Source: Streptomyces marianii
GTDB taxonomy: Bacteria; Actinomycetota; Actinomycetes; Streptomycetales; Streptomycetaceae
Assembly (NCBI RefSeq): GCF_005795905.1
Contig: NZ_VAWE01000001.1
Span: 6,065,001 to 6,129,000 of the forward strand
Reading direction: 5' to 3'
DNA length: 64,000 bases
The notes below the pieces were generated by a model. It was not told where the DNA came from, ran no database searches, and saw only the letters and a program-made list of their open reading frames with translations. This document shows, piece after piece, positions 1-9,829 of this stretch. Each line of letters starts with the position of its first letter. The stretch's first letter is position 1. The translations under genes were made by a program, and so were the position numbers.

Positions 1-151
1 AACTTCGAAGACCCATCAAAGATATTCCACGAGAACTCCGGTGGCCCTGAGGGGGAACGCGCGGGGATGTAACCCAATCGGCCGGGATCGTCGTGCGCTG
101 GGAAAGGGAAGGCTTTGGCAGTGACGAAACGCCAACAATGGAGGAAACAGC

Positions 152-1135
152 ATGCCCGCCTACCCTAGGTCCCTTGTCGCCGTTGTCTCGTTGGTGGGGG
201 CGGCGGCAATGCTCGTACCGACTGCGGCAGATGCAACCGGTCCGGTGGGTCGACCACGTGACATGGTCTACGTGGCCAATCGGGACTCCGGCAACGTCTC
301 GGTCATCGATGCCAGGACCAACTCGCTCAAGAAGACCATCCCTACGGGTGCGGATGCGATCGGCGTTGCCGTGGACCGTGGGCGCCACCGCGTGTACGTC
401 ACCAACGCGGGAGCGAATGACGTCTCCGTGATCAGCACGAAGAAGAACAAGGTCATCGACACGATTCCGGTGGGAAACAGGCCGGTCAACGTCGCGGTGG
501 ACGAGCGATTTGACCGCGCCTACGTCTCGAACAGACAGTCCAACACCATTTCGGTCATCGACACGCAGATCAACGAGGTCGTCAACACTATCCCTGTCGG
601 CGCTTCCCCGGGCCAGGTGGAGGTGGACTTCCGCACCCACCGCGTCTACGTCTCCAGCACCGATGCCCAGGAGGTCACTGTCATCAGTGGTTTCACCGAG
701 GAGGTCCTCACCACGATCCCCGTGCAACGCCCATTCGGGTTGGGGGTCAATCCGCTGAAGCACCGTCTCTATGTGGCCACCACAGGGGCCAATCGTGTCT
801 CCGTGATCGACACGAAGACGAACCAAATCATTGACACGATCGGCGTCGGCGCTGGCCCGGCGAATGTGGCGGTGGACATCCGCAAGAACCGCGTCTACGT
901 TCCCAACAACCTGTCCAACGATGTCTCCGTCATCAACGGGAACAGCAACACCGTCACTGCCACCATCCCCGTGGGAACCAATCCCACGGGAGTTGCGGTC
1001 GACGACACCAGACGCCGTGTCTATGTCACCAACACAGGATCGAACAATGTCTCCGTGATCGACACGAAGAGCAAAGAAGTGGTCGCGACAATCCCGGTCG
1101 GTACCGCGCCGATCGGAGTCGGCACCACCGGCTGA
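152..1135 (+). CDS. Secreted YVTN-family beta-propeller protein
   Basis: A 327-residue exported protein. The N-terminus is a signal peptide (basic start, hydrophobic core, cleavage likely after ADA near residue 27). The rest is seven repeats of about 42 residues, each opening with a YVTN-like strand (YVAN, YVTN, YVSN, YVSS, YVAT, YVPN, YVTN) and carrying VSVID and TIPVG blocks, as expected for one seven-bladed propeller. The start follows a good ribosome site (GGAGG eight bases upstream). Proteins of this family are extracellular with poorly known, probably binding or scaffolding roles, so no enzyme activity is assigned. It stands alone, convergent with the serine hydrolase gene. Confidence 0.9.
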   Translation: MPAYPRSLVAVVSLVGAAAMLVPTAADATGPVGRPRDMVYVANRDSGNVSVIDARTNSLKKTIPTGADAIGVAVDRGRHRVYVTNAGANDVSVISTKKNKVIDTIPVGNRPVNVAVDERFDRAYVSNRQSNTISVIDTQINEVVNTIPVGASPGQVEVDFRTHRVYVSSTDAQEVTVISGFTEEVLTTIPVQRPFGLGVNPLKHRLYVATTGANRVSVIDTKTNQIIDTIGVGAGPANVAVDIRKNRVYVPNNLSNDVSVINGNSNTVTATIPVGTNPTGVAVDDTRRRVYVTNTGSNNVSVIDTKSKEVVATIPVGTAPIGVGTTG

Positions 1136-1247
1136 GCTGGCGTCGCAGTCGCTTTCGCGATCGAAGATGCTCCGGTTACTCACCGTGGACCCTGTCGCGC
1201 CGGGCAAGCGCCGGGTCGTGCGCCCGCTGGGGACTACGGGACAGCCC

Positions 1248-2471
1248 TTAGGACGCCGGTGACGGTGTCCGGGAGGGTGGTGGGCTGCTCTTCTCGGACT
1301 GCGGCGCGGTCGGCAGGTCGAACACGTTGCGCGGTGTCACCACCTCGGTGACGGCGCGCCCGAGCATCGTGCTCAGCGCCTGGCCGCGGTAGTCGGTGTC
1401 GGAGTTGACCAGGATCACCAGGGTGGCCCGCTGGGACGGCAGTTGCAGGGCCAGTGTCTCGTAGCCCGGGAGCTCCCCGTTGTGACCGATCCAGCCCCCC
1501 ACCCGCATGATGCCCAGTCCGTACTGGACTTGCGGGATGGTCGTCGGGCCGAACCGCAGACGCTCCTTCTGCGTGGCGGGGTTGAGCAGCCGCCCGTCGG
1601 CCAGGGCGGGCAACCAGGTGTGCAGATCGTCGAGGTCGGAGATCACGGCACCTGCCGCCCAGGCCCAGGACGGGTTCCAGTTGGTGGCGTCGACCGTGCC
1701 GCCGGACGGGGTGGCCGTGGCGGCACCGGACTTCGTGTAGGCGGTGTAGCCGTGGGCGTAGGGCTCCGGGATCGCCTCGTCCGTCGGGAACGAGGTCCCG
1801 TCGAGCCTCAGTGGCGCGAAGACGCGCTGCCGGAGGTAGTCCTCCAGCGGCTGTCCGGTGACCTTCTCGATCACCAGCCCGAGCAGCACCGTGTTGGTGT
1901 TGCTGTACTCCCACCGGGTGCCGGGCGGGAAGTTCGCCAGGTGCGCGAACGCGTAATCGAGCAACTGCTGCGGGGTGAACGTCTGCTGGGGGTCGGCCTC
2001 GAAGGACCTCTCCCACTTGTCGTCCTCGGTGTAGTTGAACAGGCCGCTGCGCATGTCGGCGAGCTGGCGCAGGGTGATCCGGTCGCCCGCCGGTACGCCG
2101 TCGACGTACTTGCCGACGGGATCGTCGAGCCCGACCCTGCCCTGGTCGACGAGTTGCAGCAGGCCCGTGACCGTGAACGTCTTGGTGACGCTGCCGATCC
2201 GCATGTGCAGACCGGTCTTCATCGGTGTGCCGGACGACTTGTCGGCCACGCCGAACGACTTCTCGTACGTACCGCGGCCGGGAATCCAGACGCCGACGAT
2301 CACACCCGGAATCCCGGCCTTCGCCATGGTGTCGGTGACGGCCTTGTCGAGGGCCTCCGTCACGGCGGGATCGAACTCCTGACGCGGGGTCTGCGCGTGT
2401 GCGCCGGTCAGGCCCGTGGCGACCAGCAGCAGGGCGGCGAGAACCGCCGACACGACTCTGAGACGGATCAT
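1248..2471 (-). CDS. Secreted class C beta-lactamase / DD-peptidase-type serine hydrolase
   Basis: Serine hydrolase of the beta-lactamase class C / D-alanyl-D-alanine carboxypeptidase (S12) family, about 407 residues. The signature motifs are visible in order: SVTK (SxxK nucleophile motif, in GSVTKTF), YSN (YxN), and HNG near the C-terminus, the family equivalent of KTG. A signal peptide (MIRLRVV... to AHA) supports export. I chose the ATG at 2471 because GAGGTGG precedes it and it opens the signal peptide; a longer reading upstream would bury the signal. The substrate cannot be told from sequence: it may be a peptidoglycan peptidase, an esterase or a beta-lactamase. It is a single gene convergent with the propeller gene. 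Confidence 0.9.
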   Translation of the reverse strand: MIRLRVVSAVLAALLLVATGLTGAHAQTPRQEFDPAVTEALDKAVTDTMAKAGIPGVIVGVWIPGRGTYEKSFGVADKSSGTPMKTGLHMRIGSVTKTFTVTGLLQLVDQGRVGLDDPVGKYVDGVPAGDRITLRQLADMRSGLFNYTEDDKWERSFEADPQQTFTPQQLLDYAFAHLANFPPGTRWEYSNTNTVLLGLVIEKVTGQPLEDYLRQRVFAPLRLDGTSFPTDEAIPEPYAHGYTAYTKSGAATATPSGGTVDATNWNPSWAWAAGAVISDLDDLHTWLPALADGRLLNPATQKERLRFGPTTIPQVQYGLGIMRVGGWIGHNGELPGYETLALQLPSQRATLVILVNSDTDYRGQALSTMLGRAVTEVVTPRNVFDLPTAPQSEKSSPPPSRTPSPAS

Positions 2472-2800
2472 CCGCGGCCACCTCTGGTTTCTCGGCGAAC
2501 GAGGTGAAACGGTCCCTTCGGTGAAACGGTCGATACAGGGATCATCCATCATAAGATCGCCGCAACCGGAGGGCGACTCGGGCGGACGCGGCCCGGCCGG
2601 CCGGGCCGCGTGGGGCCGGTGGGCCGGGTGGGAGACGGGGGCGGGCGCAGGGGGATGGCCCCCGCCTCCCACGGCCGGGGTGTGTGCGTCGCCGGGTGGG
2701 TGACCGCCGGCTTGCGCGCGTCACGGCTGTGTGTATCGCCGCGTCAGTGCGTCGGTCCGTGCGTCGTCGGGTGCGTGCACCGGTCGGTGGCCCTCGGGCC
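2472..2800. other. Intergenic region without a recognised gene
   Basis: About 330 bases between the P450 stop and the serine hydrolase start. It is GC-rich with GTGCGTC-type short repetition near 2745-2780. The reading frames here look like composition-driven shadows. The only function visible is the upstream region of the serine hydrolase gene. Confidence 0.5.
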
Positions 2801-4060
2801 TCAGCCGCCGACGCCGACGCGGAGTTCCTTGATCCCGTTCAGCCAGGCGGCGCGCAGTCGGCGCGGGTCGCCTGCCAGGCGGAGGTCGGGGAGGACGTCG
2901 GCGACGGCGTTGAAGATGAGCTCGATCTCCTGAACGGCGAGGGACTTGCCGAGGCAGAAGTGCGGGCCGCCGCCGCCGAAGCCGAGGTGCGGGTTGGGGT
3001 CGCGGGTGATGTCGAAGGTTCCGGGGTCCTCGAAGACCTCGGGGTCGTTGTTGGCGGACGAGTAGAAGAGACCCACCCGGTCGCCCTTGCTGATCTTCTG
3101 GCCGCCGAGTTCGGTGTCCTGGGTCGCGGTCCGCTGGAAGGAGACCACGGGCGTGGCCCAGCGGACGATCTCCTCGGCCGCGGTCGCCGGGCGCTCCCGC
3201 TTGTAGAGCTCCCACTGCTCGGGGTGGGTGAGGAAGGCGTGCATACCGTGGCTGATCGCGTTGCGGGTGGTCTCGTTGCCCGCCACCGCCAGCAGCAGCA
3301 CGAAGAAGCCGAACTCGTCGGAGGAGAGGTTGCCTTCGCCCTCGGCGGCGACGAGTTGGGTGACGATGTCCTCCGCCGGGCACTCCTTGCGCGCGGCCGC
3401 CAGGTTCATGGAGTAGCCGATCAGCTCCATGGCGGCCTCGGCGCCGATCTCCTCCGTGATCGCGTACTCCGGGTCGTCGTACGCCACCATCTTGTTCGAC
3501 CAGTCGAAGATCCGGGCGCGGTCCTCCTGGGGGATGCCGATGAGTTCGGCGATGGCCTGCAGCGGGAGTTCGACGGCGATCCGGGTGACGAAGTCGAAGC
3601 CGCCGTCCGCGCTGCCCCCCGCGGCCTCCCTCGCCTCCTCGACGATTCGCCGGGCGCGGTCGCGCAGCGCCGACTCCAGTCCGCGTACGGCGCGCGGGGT
3701 GAAGCCGCGCTGGACTATCTGCCGGACCCGGGTGTGCTCGGGCGGGTCCATGTTGAGCATGATCAGGCGCTGCGCCTCGATCTGGTCGCGGCTGATGTGC
3801 TCGTTGAAGCGGATGACCGCGGTGTTCTCGCTGGAGGAGTACAACTCGGGGTGGGTGGACACGTATTTGACGTCCGCGTGGCGGGTGACCGCCCAGTAGC
3901 CCTCGTCGTCGAAGCCGGTGATGCCGCGTGGCTGCGGGCACCACCAGACGGGAGCCGTCCGGCGCAACCGGGCGAACTCGGGGAGGGGGACGCGACTCTG
4001 CAGCAGATCGGGGTCGGTGGCGTCGAACCCTTCGGGGAGATGGGGGCAGGGCATCGGCAA
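2801..4060 (-). CDS. Cytochrome P450, CYP125-like (steroid side-chain hydroxylase type)
   Basis: A 419-residue soluble bacterial P450. The heme loop FGGGGPHFCLGKSLA gives the cysteine ligand, AGNETTR is the I-helix oxygen-activation motif, and the ExxR of the K helix is in AAEEIVRWAT. The N-terminal block PRGITGFDDEGYWAVTRHADVK closely resembles the CYP125/CYP124/CYP142 group, which hydroxylates the terminal methyl of cholesterol or branched-lipid side chains. The gene is divergent from a FadA5-like thiolase, the same arrangement as cyp125-fadA5 (Rv3545c-Rv3546) in Mycobacterium tuberculosis. A single-cluster ferredoxin at 20885 is a candidate electron donor. Two operator types lie just upstream. 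The P450 family call is firm; the substrate is inferred. Confidence 0.92.
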   Translation of the reverse strand: MPMPCPHLPEGFDATDPDLLQSRVPLPEFARLRRTAPVWWCPQPRGITGFDDEGYWAVTRHADVKYVSTHPELYSSSENTAVIRFNEHISRDQIEAQRLIMLNMDPPEHTRVRQIVQRGFTPRAVRGLESALRDRARRIVEEAREAAGGSADGGFDFVTRIAVELPLQAIAELIGIPQEDRARIFDWSNKMVAYDDPEYAITEEIGAEAAMELIGYSMNLAAARKECPAEDIVTQLVAAEGEGNLSSDEFGFFVLLLAVAGNETTRNAISHGMHAFLTHPEQWELYKRERPATAAEEIVRWATPVVSFQRTATQDTELGGQKISKGDRVGLFYSSANNDPEVFEDPGTFDITRDPNPHLGFGGGGPHFCLGKSLAVQEIELIFNAVADVLPDLRLAGDPRRLRAAWLNGIKELRVGVGG

Positions 4061-4104
4061 CTCCAGGTCTCGCGGCTGGACAGCTGTGCGGCGGCTGCAA
4101 GGTT

Positions 4105-4119
4105 CTGACGACCCATCAG
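4105..4119. promoter_or_regulatory. CTGAC-N5-GTCAG-type palindrome
   Basis: The sequence CTGAC-GACCC-ATCAG has one mismatch to the palindrome CTGAC-N5-GTCAG. It lies 45 bases upstream of the P450 start. The same palindrome recurs at 19363, 28379, 43209 and 48177, each time before a lipid-oxidation gene. Confidence 0.55.
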
Positions 4120-4134
4120 AATTGCCCGCAACGT

Positions 4135-4148
4135 AGTAACGGGTTCTA
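4135..4148. promoter_or_regulatory. KstR-like operator (one mismatch), P450 side
   Basis: AGTAACGGGTTCTA matches the KstR consensus TNNAACNNGTTNNA at every fixed position except the first. It sits 75 bases upstream of the P450 start, in the divergent promoter region shared with the thiolase gene. Confidence 0.5.
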
Positions 4149-4226
4149 CAACTGGCAAGACTCGCGTCGGGAACTGTTGCGTGCAGGAGCCTTGCGTACC
4201 TGGGGTAACCCTCATAAGACTGCTAG

Positions 4227-4250
4227 AGAACTAGAACGCGTACTAGTTCT
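4227..4250. promoter_or_regulatory. KstR-like operator within a larger inverted repeat, thiolase side
   Basis: TAGAACGCGTACTA (4232-4245) has one mismatch to TNNAACNNGTTNNA. It is embedded in a perfect inverted repeat with 8-base arms AGAACTAG and CTAGTTCT (4227-4234 and 4243-4250). It lies 66 bases before the thiolase start and is the likely repressor site for that gene. Confidence 0.6.
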
Positions 4251-4300
4251 TCTTGCGGTTCTTGCGTGCGGGGTACCGGGACACCCCGCGCCGGTGCTGA

Positions 4301-5485
<1,185 letters not shown>

Positions 5486-5736
5486 GACACCGCAGGGGCG
5501 CAACTCGTCGAGTCGGGGCGGTCGTTGCCTGAGCGGGCGTGTCGGCGGCATCATGCACACGCCCGATGCGTGGATCGGTCTCAGCGACGCGGATCGGGCC
5601 TGGTGGGACCAGCGGGTCGTCAGCGTCCGTGGACTCGACGGACGCTGGAGCTGATCTCCACCGAGAGGACTTCGCCGGCCGCCCGTTCACCCCGGGCTCG
5701 GCGGGCGAGCCGGCTAGGGCGTGTTCTGAGTTGAGA

Positions 5737-6300
5737 TCACGGGAGGGCTGGCAGGCTGCGTAACCAGAGGATGGATCCGCGCAAGTGGAGCCCGGCGGCA
5801 TAGCTCTCGGGCGTCTTGTCGTAGCGAGTGGCCAGCCCCCGCCATTCCTTGAACTTGTTGATGGCGCGCTCGACGGTGTTGCGATCTTTGTAGAGCGCGG
5901 CGTCGTGGCTGACCGGGCGTCCGCCGGAGCGTCCCTTCTTCTTGCGGTTGGCGGTCTGGTCGGCCTTCTCCGGGATCACCGCCTTAATGTTGCGTCTGCG
6001 CAGGTGGGCGCGGTTGGCGCGGGAGGAGTACGCCTTGTCGCCAGCGACCGCGTCCGGCCGGGTCCTGGGGCGGCCGACCGGGACACGCACCTTGATCTTC
6101 TTGAGGACCGGGATGAAGCGCGGACTGTCCGCGGCCTGGCCGGGGGTGAGGATGATGGACAGCGGGCGGCACCGCCGCTCGACGGCGAGGTGGACCTTGC
6201 TGGTCAGCCCGCCCCGGGAGCGGCCCAGTTCGGCGGCCCGCAGCCGGGCCCTGCGGCGTCGGCGCACGGCGCGGCGCTGTTCCCGCCCGGAGTCCTCCAT
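5737..6300 (-). CDS. IS5-family transposase, C-terminal ORF (OrfB)
   Basis: The C-terminal half, 187 residues from the first Met. It carries the GRSRGGLTSKVHL strand, a catalytic Asp in AGDKAYSS, and the glutamate-bearing RNTVERAINKFKEWRGLATRYDK helix. It is probably made as a fusion with OrfA by programmed frameshifting, since the upstream part of this frame lacks a convincing start. The conserved DDE residues suggest it may still be active. Confidence 0.88.
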   Translation of the reverse strand: MEDSGREQRRAVRRRRRARLRAAELGRSRGGLTSKVHLAVERRCRPLSIILTPGQAADSPRFIPVLKKIKVRVPVGRPRTRPDAVAGDKAYSSRANRAHLRRRNIKAVIPEKADQTANRKKKGRSGGRPVSHDAALYKDRNTVERAINKFKEWRGLATRYDKTPESYAAGLHLRGSILWLRSLPALP

Positions 6301-6317
6301 GTCCGCGGGTTGCTCGC

Positions 6318-6734
6318 CTACGGGGTTGTTTTGTCCCTTTGCTGCAGCCCCTTTTCCTCCGCCACGGCCTTCTCCAGGTCCTCGAGGAGTTCCGGGGCGA
6401 CGACCATGCCCGCCGCGTGGTGATGCGCGCGGGCAACAGTCGAGTCCACGCTGACCAGGCTGAGATCTACATCGTCGCGGGCCGCCGCCTCGGCGATCAT
6501 CGCGTCCATGAGGGCCTGAAAGACCCCCTCACGCACCCACATCCGGAACCTGTCGTAGATCGTCGACCAGGAGCCGTAGCTCTCCGGCACATCTCGCCAG
6601 GGGCAGCCGGTGCGGAACCGCCACATCACCGCGTTGAAGTAGCTGCGCAGGTCAGGGATCGGTCCGAACGCACCCAGCGGCAGGTGCGGCTCGACCAACC
6701 CCCACTCGGCATCGGTCAGATCGCCACGAGTCAC
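6318..6734 (-). CDS. IS5-family transposase, N-terminal ORF (OrfA)
   Basis: A 138-residue N-terminal half of an IS5-family DDE transposase. It contains the DUF4096-type start (LTDAEWGLVEPHLP), the CPWRDVPESYGSWSTIYDRF block, and the first catalytic Asp in SVDSTVARAHHH. Near its end the coding strand reads GGGACAAAACAAC, an A-rich run suited to the frameshift that would fuse it to the C-terminal ORF downstream. Confidence 0.9.
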   Translation of the reverse strand: MTRGDLTDAEWGLVEPHLPLGAFGPIPDLRSYFNAVMWRFRTGCPWRDVPESYGSWSTIYDRFRMWVREGVFQALMDAMIAEAAARDDVDLSLVSVDSTVARAHHHAAGMVVAPELLEDLEKAVAEEKGLQQRDKTTP

Positions 6735-6809
6735 GCGACCGGTCTATCGCAACCGGCACCCTCCTGGAGCGGGAATGACCGAGCTCGTGATCTCAACCCA
6801 GAACACGCC

Positions 6810-6827
6810 CTAGTACTACAGGGCTAG
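6810..6827. repeat. Left half of a split 32-base palindrome (CTAG target)
   Basis: CTAGTACTACAGGG followed by CTAG. Its exact complement, CTAG then CCCTGTAGTACTAG, lies at 9750-9767 on the far side of two insertion sequences. Rejoined, the halves make a perfect 32-base palindrome centred on CTAG, the site at which both elements inserted. Confidence 0.8.
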
Positions 6828-8340
6828 ATCCAATGCCGCTGTTTTAAGCCGTGGTCTTGGGTTTTCGCTTGGTCGGGGCGATCTTGGAGGCGGGGGTGAT
6901 GGTGACTGTTTCGGTCGGTGGGGCGGCGGGCTGGGGCCAGGTGCGGTGGTGGGCACGTTTGAGGCCCCAGTTGGACATCTTGCGCTTGACGACGCGGGGG
7001 AACGCGCGGAGTCTGCGGGCCGGTAAGAGGCGTCGGAGGATCTCGGCGAGGGTGCGGTCCCAGGCGGCGGCGAGGCGGTCAGGGGGAAAAAGCCGCCTGG
7101 GCGGGGACCTGGCGGCGCACGACGCGTAGGGAGCGGGTGAAGGACAGCCGGTCGGGGTCGGTCCCGGCCTGGGCTGCGGCCTCGTGCATGACCTGGCGCA
7201 CGGCGTGGTGGACGAGGAGGAAGCCGTAGACCTCCTGCTCGACGCCGTCGGGGTATCTGGATCGCAGGACCACGTCGGGGCCGCGCTGGTGGACCTTGAT
7301 CTCGTCCAGCACCCCTTCCACTTCCCACCGCTCGTGATACAAGGCCGCCAGCTCGGCCGCCGGTGCCTGGTCCGGATCGAGGATCGTGGTGATCAACCGG
7401 ACCGGACCGGCCTCCTCGTGGCCGGCGACGGTGTACTCCACCACCCGCACCCGCTGCCCGTGGACGCGGCGCCTGTCCCCGGCCGCGTAGATCTCCGACA
7501 GGTACGAGCCGTCCGGGTACTGCTCGCGCACCACCAGCACCACGTTGGATGCCACCCGCCACAGCAGGTCCGCGCCCGTGGCTGCGGCGGTCTTCCACCG
7601 GTCGTAGCCGGGGAAGCCCCGGTCGGCGAGCAGCAGCATTCCCGGCTTCAGGTGCGGCAGCAGTGTGTCGGCGAGCACCGTCTCGGCCACTGTGCACGCC
7701 CCGGTGGCCGCGGCGAAGACCGCGTGCGTGCCGCACTCGGCCAGCACCACCAGCCGCACCTGCGGAAACGCACCCTTCTTCTCACCCCGCCCGGATCCCG
7801 GCCGTCCGAAGAACATATCGTTGGCAGGGGTGTCCGCCACATCCAGGGTCGTGCCGTCCACCGCCACCAGCCGCCGGCCCCGGTACCAGGCACCGACCGT
7901 GTCCGGCGTCGCCACCGGACGGCACACCCGGCCGAACAGGGCCCGCAGCGGCTCCGGCCCCAGCCGGGCACGCGCCCGGGAGATCGCCCCGGTCGAGGGC
8001 ACCTCCCACCTGCCCCGCCACCGGCCCGCCCAGGCCAGACCCTCCGTCAGCAGCCGCGCGACCTCCTCATACGCCTGCCCCGAGAACAGACACATCGCCA
8101 GCACGAAGTAGACCGTCACCCGCGCCGGCAGCAACCGGATCCGCTGCTCAACCCGACCCGTCTCGACGACGACCTCATCGACCAACTCCGCCGGGAACGC
8201 CCGCGTCAACACACCCAACGCAATCCGGTCCGACAACCGCTCCTCAACCGGCGGCTTCACCTGCCCAGCCCGTGGCACAACAGCACCCCTCCCCAACCAC
8301 AAGCTACAAGCAACTCACCCCAAAGTCAGCGGCATTGGGG
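6828..8340 (-). mobile_element. IS4-type insertion sequence
   Basis: The ends are inverted: CCAATGCCGCT near 6830 and AGCGGCATTGG ending near 8338. CTAG flanks both sides (6824-6827 and 8341-8344), giving a 4-base target duplication. The element carries one transposase gene, broken by a frameshift near its 3' end. The right-hand CTAG is shared with the next element, so the two stand in tandem. Confidence 0.85.
6844..8302 (-). pseudogene. IS4-family transposase, frameshifted near the C-terminus
   Basis: The first frame encodes 407 residues with the DDE parts of IS4 transposases: VAVDGTTLDVADT, LLLADRGFPGYD, and YHERWEVEGVLDEIKVHQRG (the YREK-like region). It stops at 7079 in a T5C5 run. One base fewer there lets reading continue as PDRLAAAWDRTLAEILRRLL through KMSNWGLKRAHHRTWP to a stop at 6844, the usual family C-terminus. 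The break is therefore a one-base insertion in a homopolymer or, less likely, a programmed shift. The catalytic core is intact. Confidence 0.8.
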
Positions 8341-9716
8341 CTAGATCTTGATCATCTGAAGCTGTAGCCGCCTTCTGAAATGGTGCCGTCGCGCCTCCGC
8401 TTGATGCGCGCGCCGCCAGATCGACCAGCGAAGTCCCTGGTCAATGGCGATGCGAGTCAGGCCGATCAGGTTGAACAGGCGCCGGACCTCGGCGACGGTC
8501 AGGGCCGCGAGCCGCCGCGTTCGCGGCCCGCGCCCGCCGCCCAGGTTCGAAGAGCCCCCTTTTGCGGGGTTCGGGCCATCGCGGCCAGGAACGCCAACGC
8601 CAGCATGGACAGGGTGATATGGCGATACCAGGCGTCGTATTTGCGTACCTGGTAGTTGTCCAGCCCGGCCTGCTGCTTGGCCGCCTCGAAACACTCCTCG
8701 ACCGGCCAGCGCAGTCCTATGACCGCCACCAGTTCCGACAGTGATTCCCCGCGCGGGTTGTAGCAGTGGAAGTAGGCGAGCTCCCCATCCGCGATGGAGC
8801 GGCGTACTACGTACTGGCGCCCGTCCCGCCCGGCGATTACCGCCCAGTCGTAGGTGCGGAACCCTTTGGCTCCGATCCCGCAGGCACGCCGGGAGAAGTC
8901 CCCCGGCCGCAGGTGTGATGCCAGGTTGTCCAACCGGGTCGGAGTGTCGGGGTTGGTGGAGATGCCCGCGGTGTTCACGTCGGTAGATTTCGGAACGGCC
9001 ATGCAGTAGGCAATGTCCTCTGCTTCCAGATACCTGCGCAGAATCCTGTTCTGGCCGAACTCCTCGTCCGCAACGAACCACGAAAACGGCACCCCGGCCG
9101 CCACGGCGCGCTCGATCATGGCCTGGACCTGCTGCGGACGGGTGCGGAAGACCACCTCGTCCGGGATCCCCGCCTCCCGGCGGCGTTCGAAGTCGACGGC
9201 CCAGGAATCCTTGGGCAGGTAGAGCTCCCGGTCGATCAGTACACGGTCGCCACGACGGTTGGCGTAGGCCAGGAACGACCCGATCTGGCAATTGTCGACA
9301 CGTCCGAGGGTGCCGGAATACTGCCGCTGGACCCCGGCGGATTTGGTGCCCTTCTTCGCGAAGCCGGTGGGGTCGGCGATCAGCACGCCCCGGGGATCCG
9401 CGAAGCGTTCCATGGCGTAGTCGCAGACCAGGTCCCGCATCAGAGCCGCGCTCCACGGGGTGAGGTTCAAGAACCGCTGGAGTGCTTTGGGCTCCTTCTC
9501 GCCGGCGAACTCAGCCATGGTCCAGCCGTTCTTGCGCTGCAACGGGGAGAGGAGCCCACGTAAGTACTGAAGGGCGTGCCCTTGGGATTCCGGGCGGTAG
9601 AACAGGGGGGTTATCCGCTCACCCAGCGCGGCGAACTCGCGGTCCCAGACGGCTAAATCGGCAGGGCTCACTGCGTCCGACGAAGAATCTTGATCATGGG
9701 GCTGTGTCGTGGCCAC
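8341..9716 (-). pseudogene. IS701-family transposase, frameshifted near the C-terminus
   Basis: The main frame runs 405 residues with IS701 hallmarks: LIADPTGFAKKGTKSAGVQRQY, FVADEEFGQN, and LRWPVEECFEAAKQQAGLDNYQVRKY. After MARTPQKGA the frame slips at a C5T4 run near 8557. The family C-terminus (RTRRLAALTVAEVRRLFNLIG, then WRRAHQAEARRHH) continues in another frame. That frame ends at TAG 8341-8343, which is supplied by the target-site CTAG. It is probably inactive, or expressed only through slippage. Confidence 0.8.
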
Positions 9717-9749
9717 AGGCAGAGCCTCCCATCACCCCATGATCAAGAT
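8345..9749 (-). mobile_element. IS701-family insertion sequence
   Basis: The terminal inverted repeats are ATCTTGATCAT (from 8345) and ATGATCAAGAT (ending 9749). Each is flanked by CTAG (8341-8344 and 9750-9753), the 4-base duplication typical of IS701. It is inserted immediately beside the IS4-type element and uses the same CTAG. It encodes one transposase whose frame is interrupted. Confidence 0.87.
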
Positions 9750-9767
9750 CTAGCCCTGTAGTACTAG
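9750..9767. repeat. Right half of the split 32-base palindrome
   Basis: CTAG followed by CCCTGTAGTACTAG, the exact complement of 6810-6827. It marks the right border of the tandem pair of insertion sequences. Confidence 0.8.
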
Positions 9768-9829
9768 GGCGTGTTGCGAAAGTAGCTCCGCCCGCCCGTT
9801 CCACCCCGGGCTCGGCGGGCACGCCCTAA
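9764..9829. repeat. Small palindrome-ended element (MITE-like, about 65 bases)
   Basis: It begins CTAGGGCGTGTTGCGAAAGT and ends CACGCCCTAA, giving inverted ends. The left 20 bases also form the left end of the larger element at 48255, and the GGGCGTGTT core matches the ends of the IS5 element at 5716. An inner stretch around CACCCCGGGCTCGGCGGGC also occurs left of that IS5, near 5695-5713. The stop codon of the next gene lies inside its right end. Confidence 0.55.

Larger units (their letters stand above)
5716..6811 (-). mobile_element. IS5-family insertion sequence (two-ORF, frameshift type)
   Basis: The ends form a 26-base inverted repeat with one mismatch: it starts AGGGCGTGTTCTGAGTTGAG on the left and its complement ends at 6811. 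CTAG is present at both boundaries (5714-5717 and 6810-6813). Between them lie two overlapping-frame transposase ORFs of the IS427/IS1031 type. The element is about 1.1 kb, normal for this group. It sits downstream of the thiolase gene and appears structurally complete. Confidence 0.85.

Noticed and set aside
1136..1247. Possible terminator between the first two convergent genes
   Set aside because: GC-rich self-complementary bases (CGCCGGGCAAGCGCCGGG) are present but no convincing long stem was found.
2684..4108. 474-residue plus-strand frame over the P450 gene
   Set aside because: It is the mirror frame of a well-supported P450; composition-driven and without family resemblance.
5552..5653. 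Short plus-strand frame MHTPDAWIGLSDADRAWWDQ... before the IS5 element
   Set aside because: Only 33 residues, no ribosome site, possible fragment; not enough to call.
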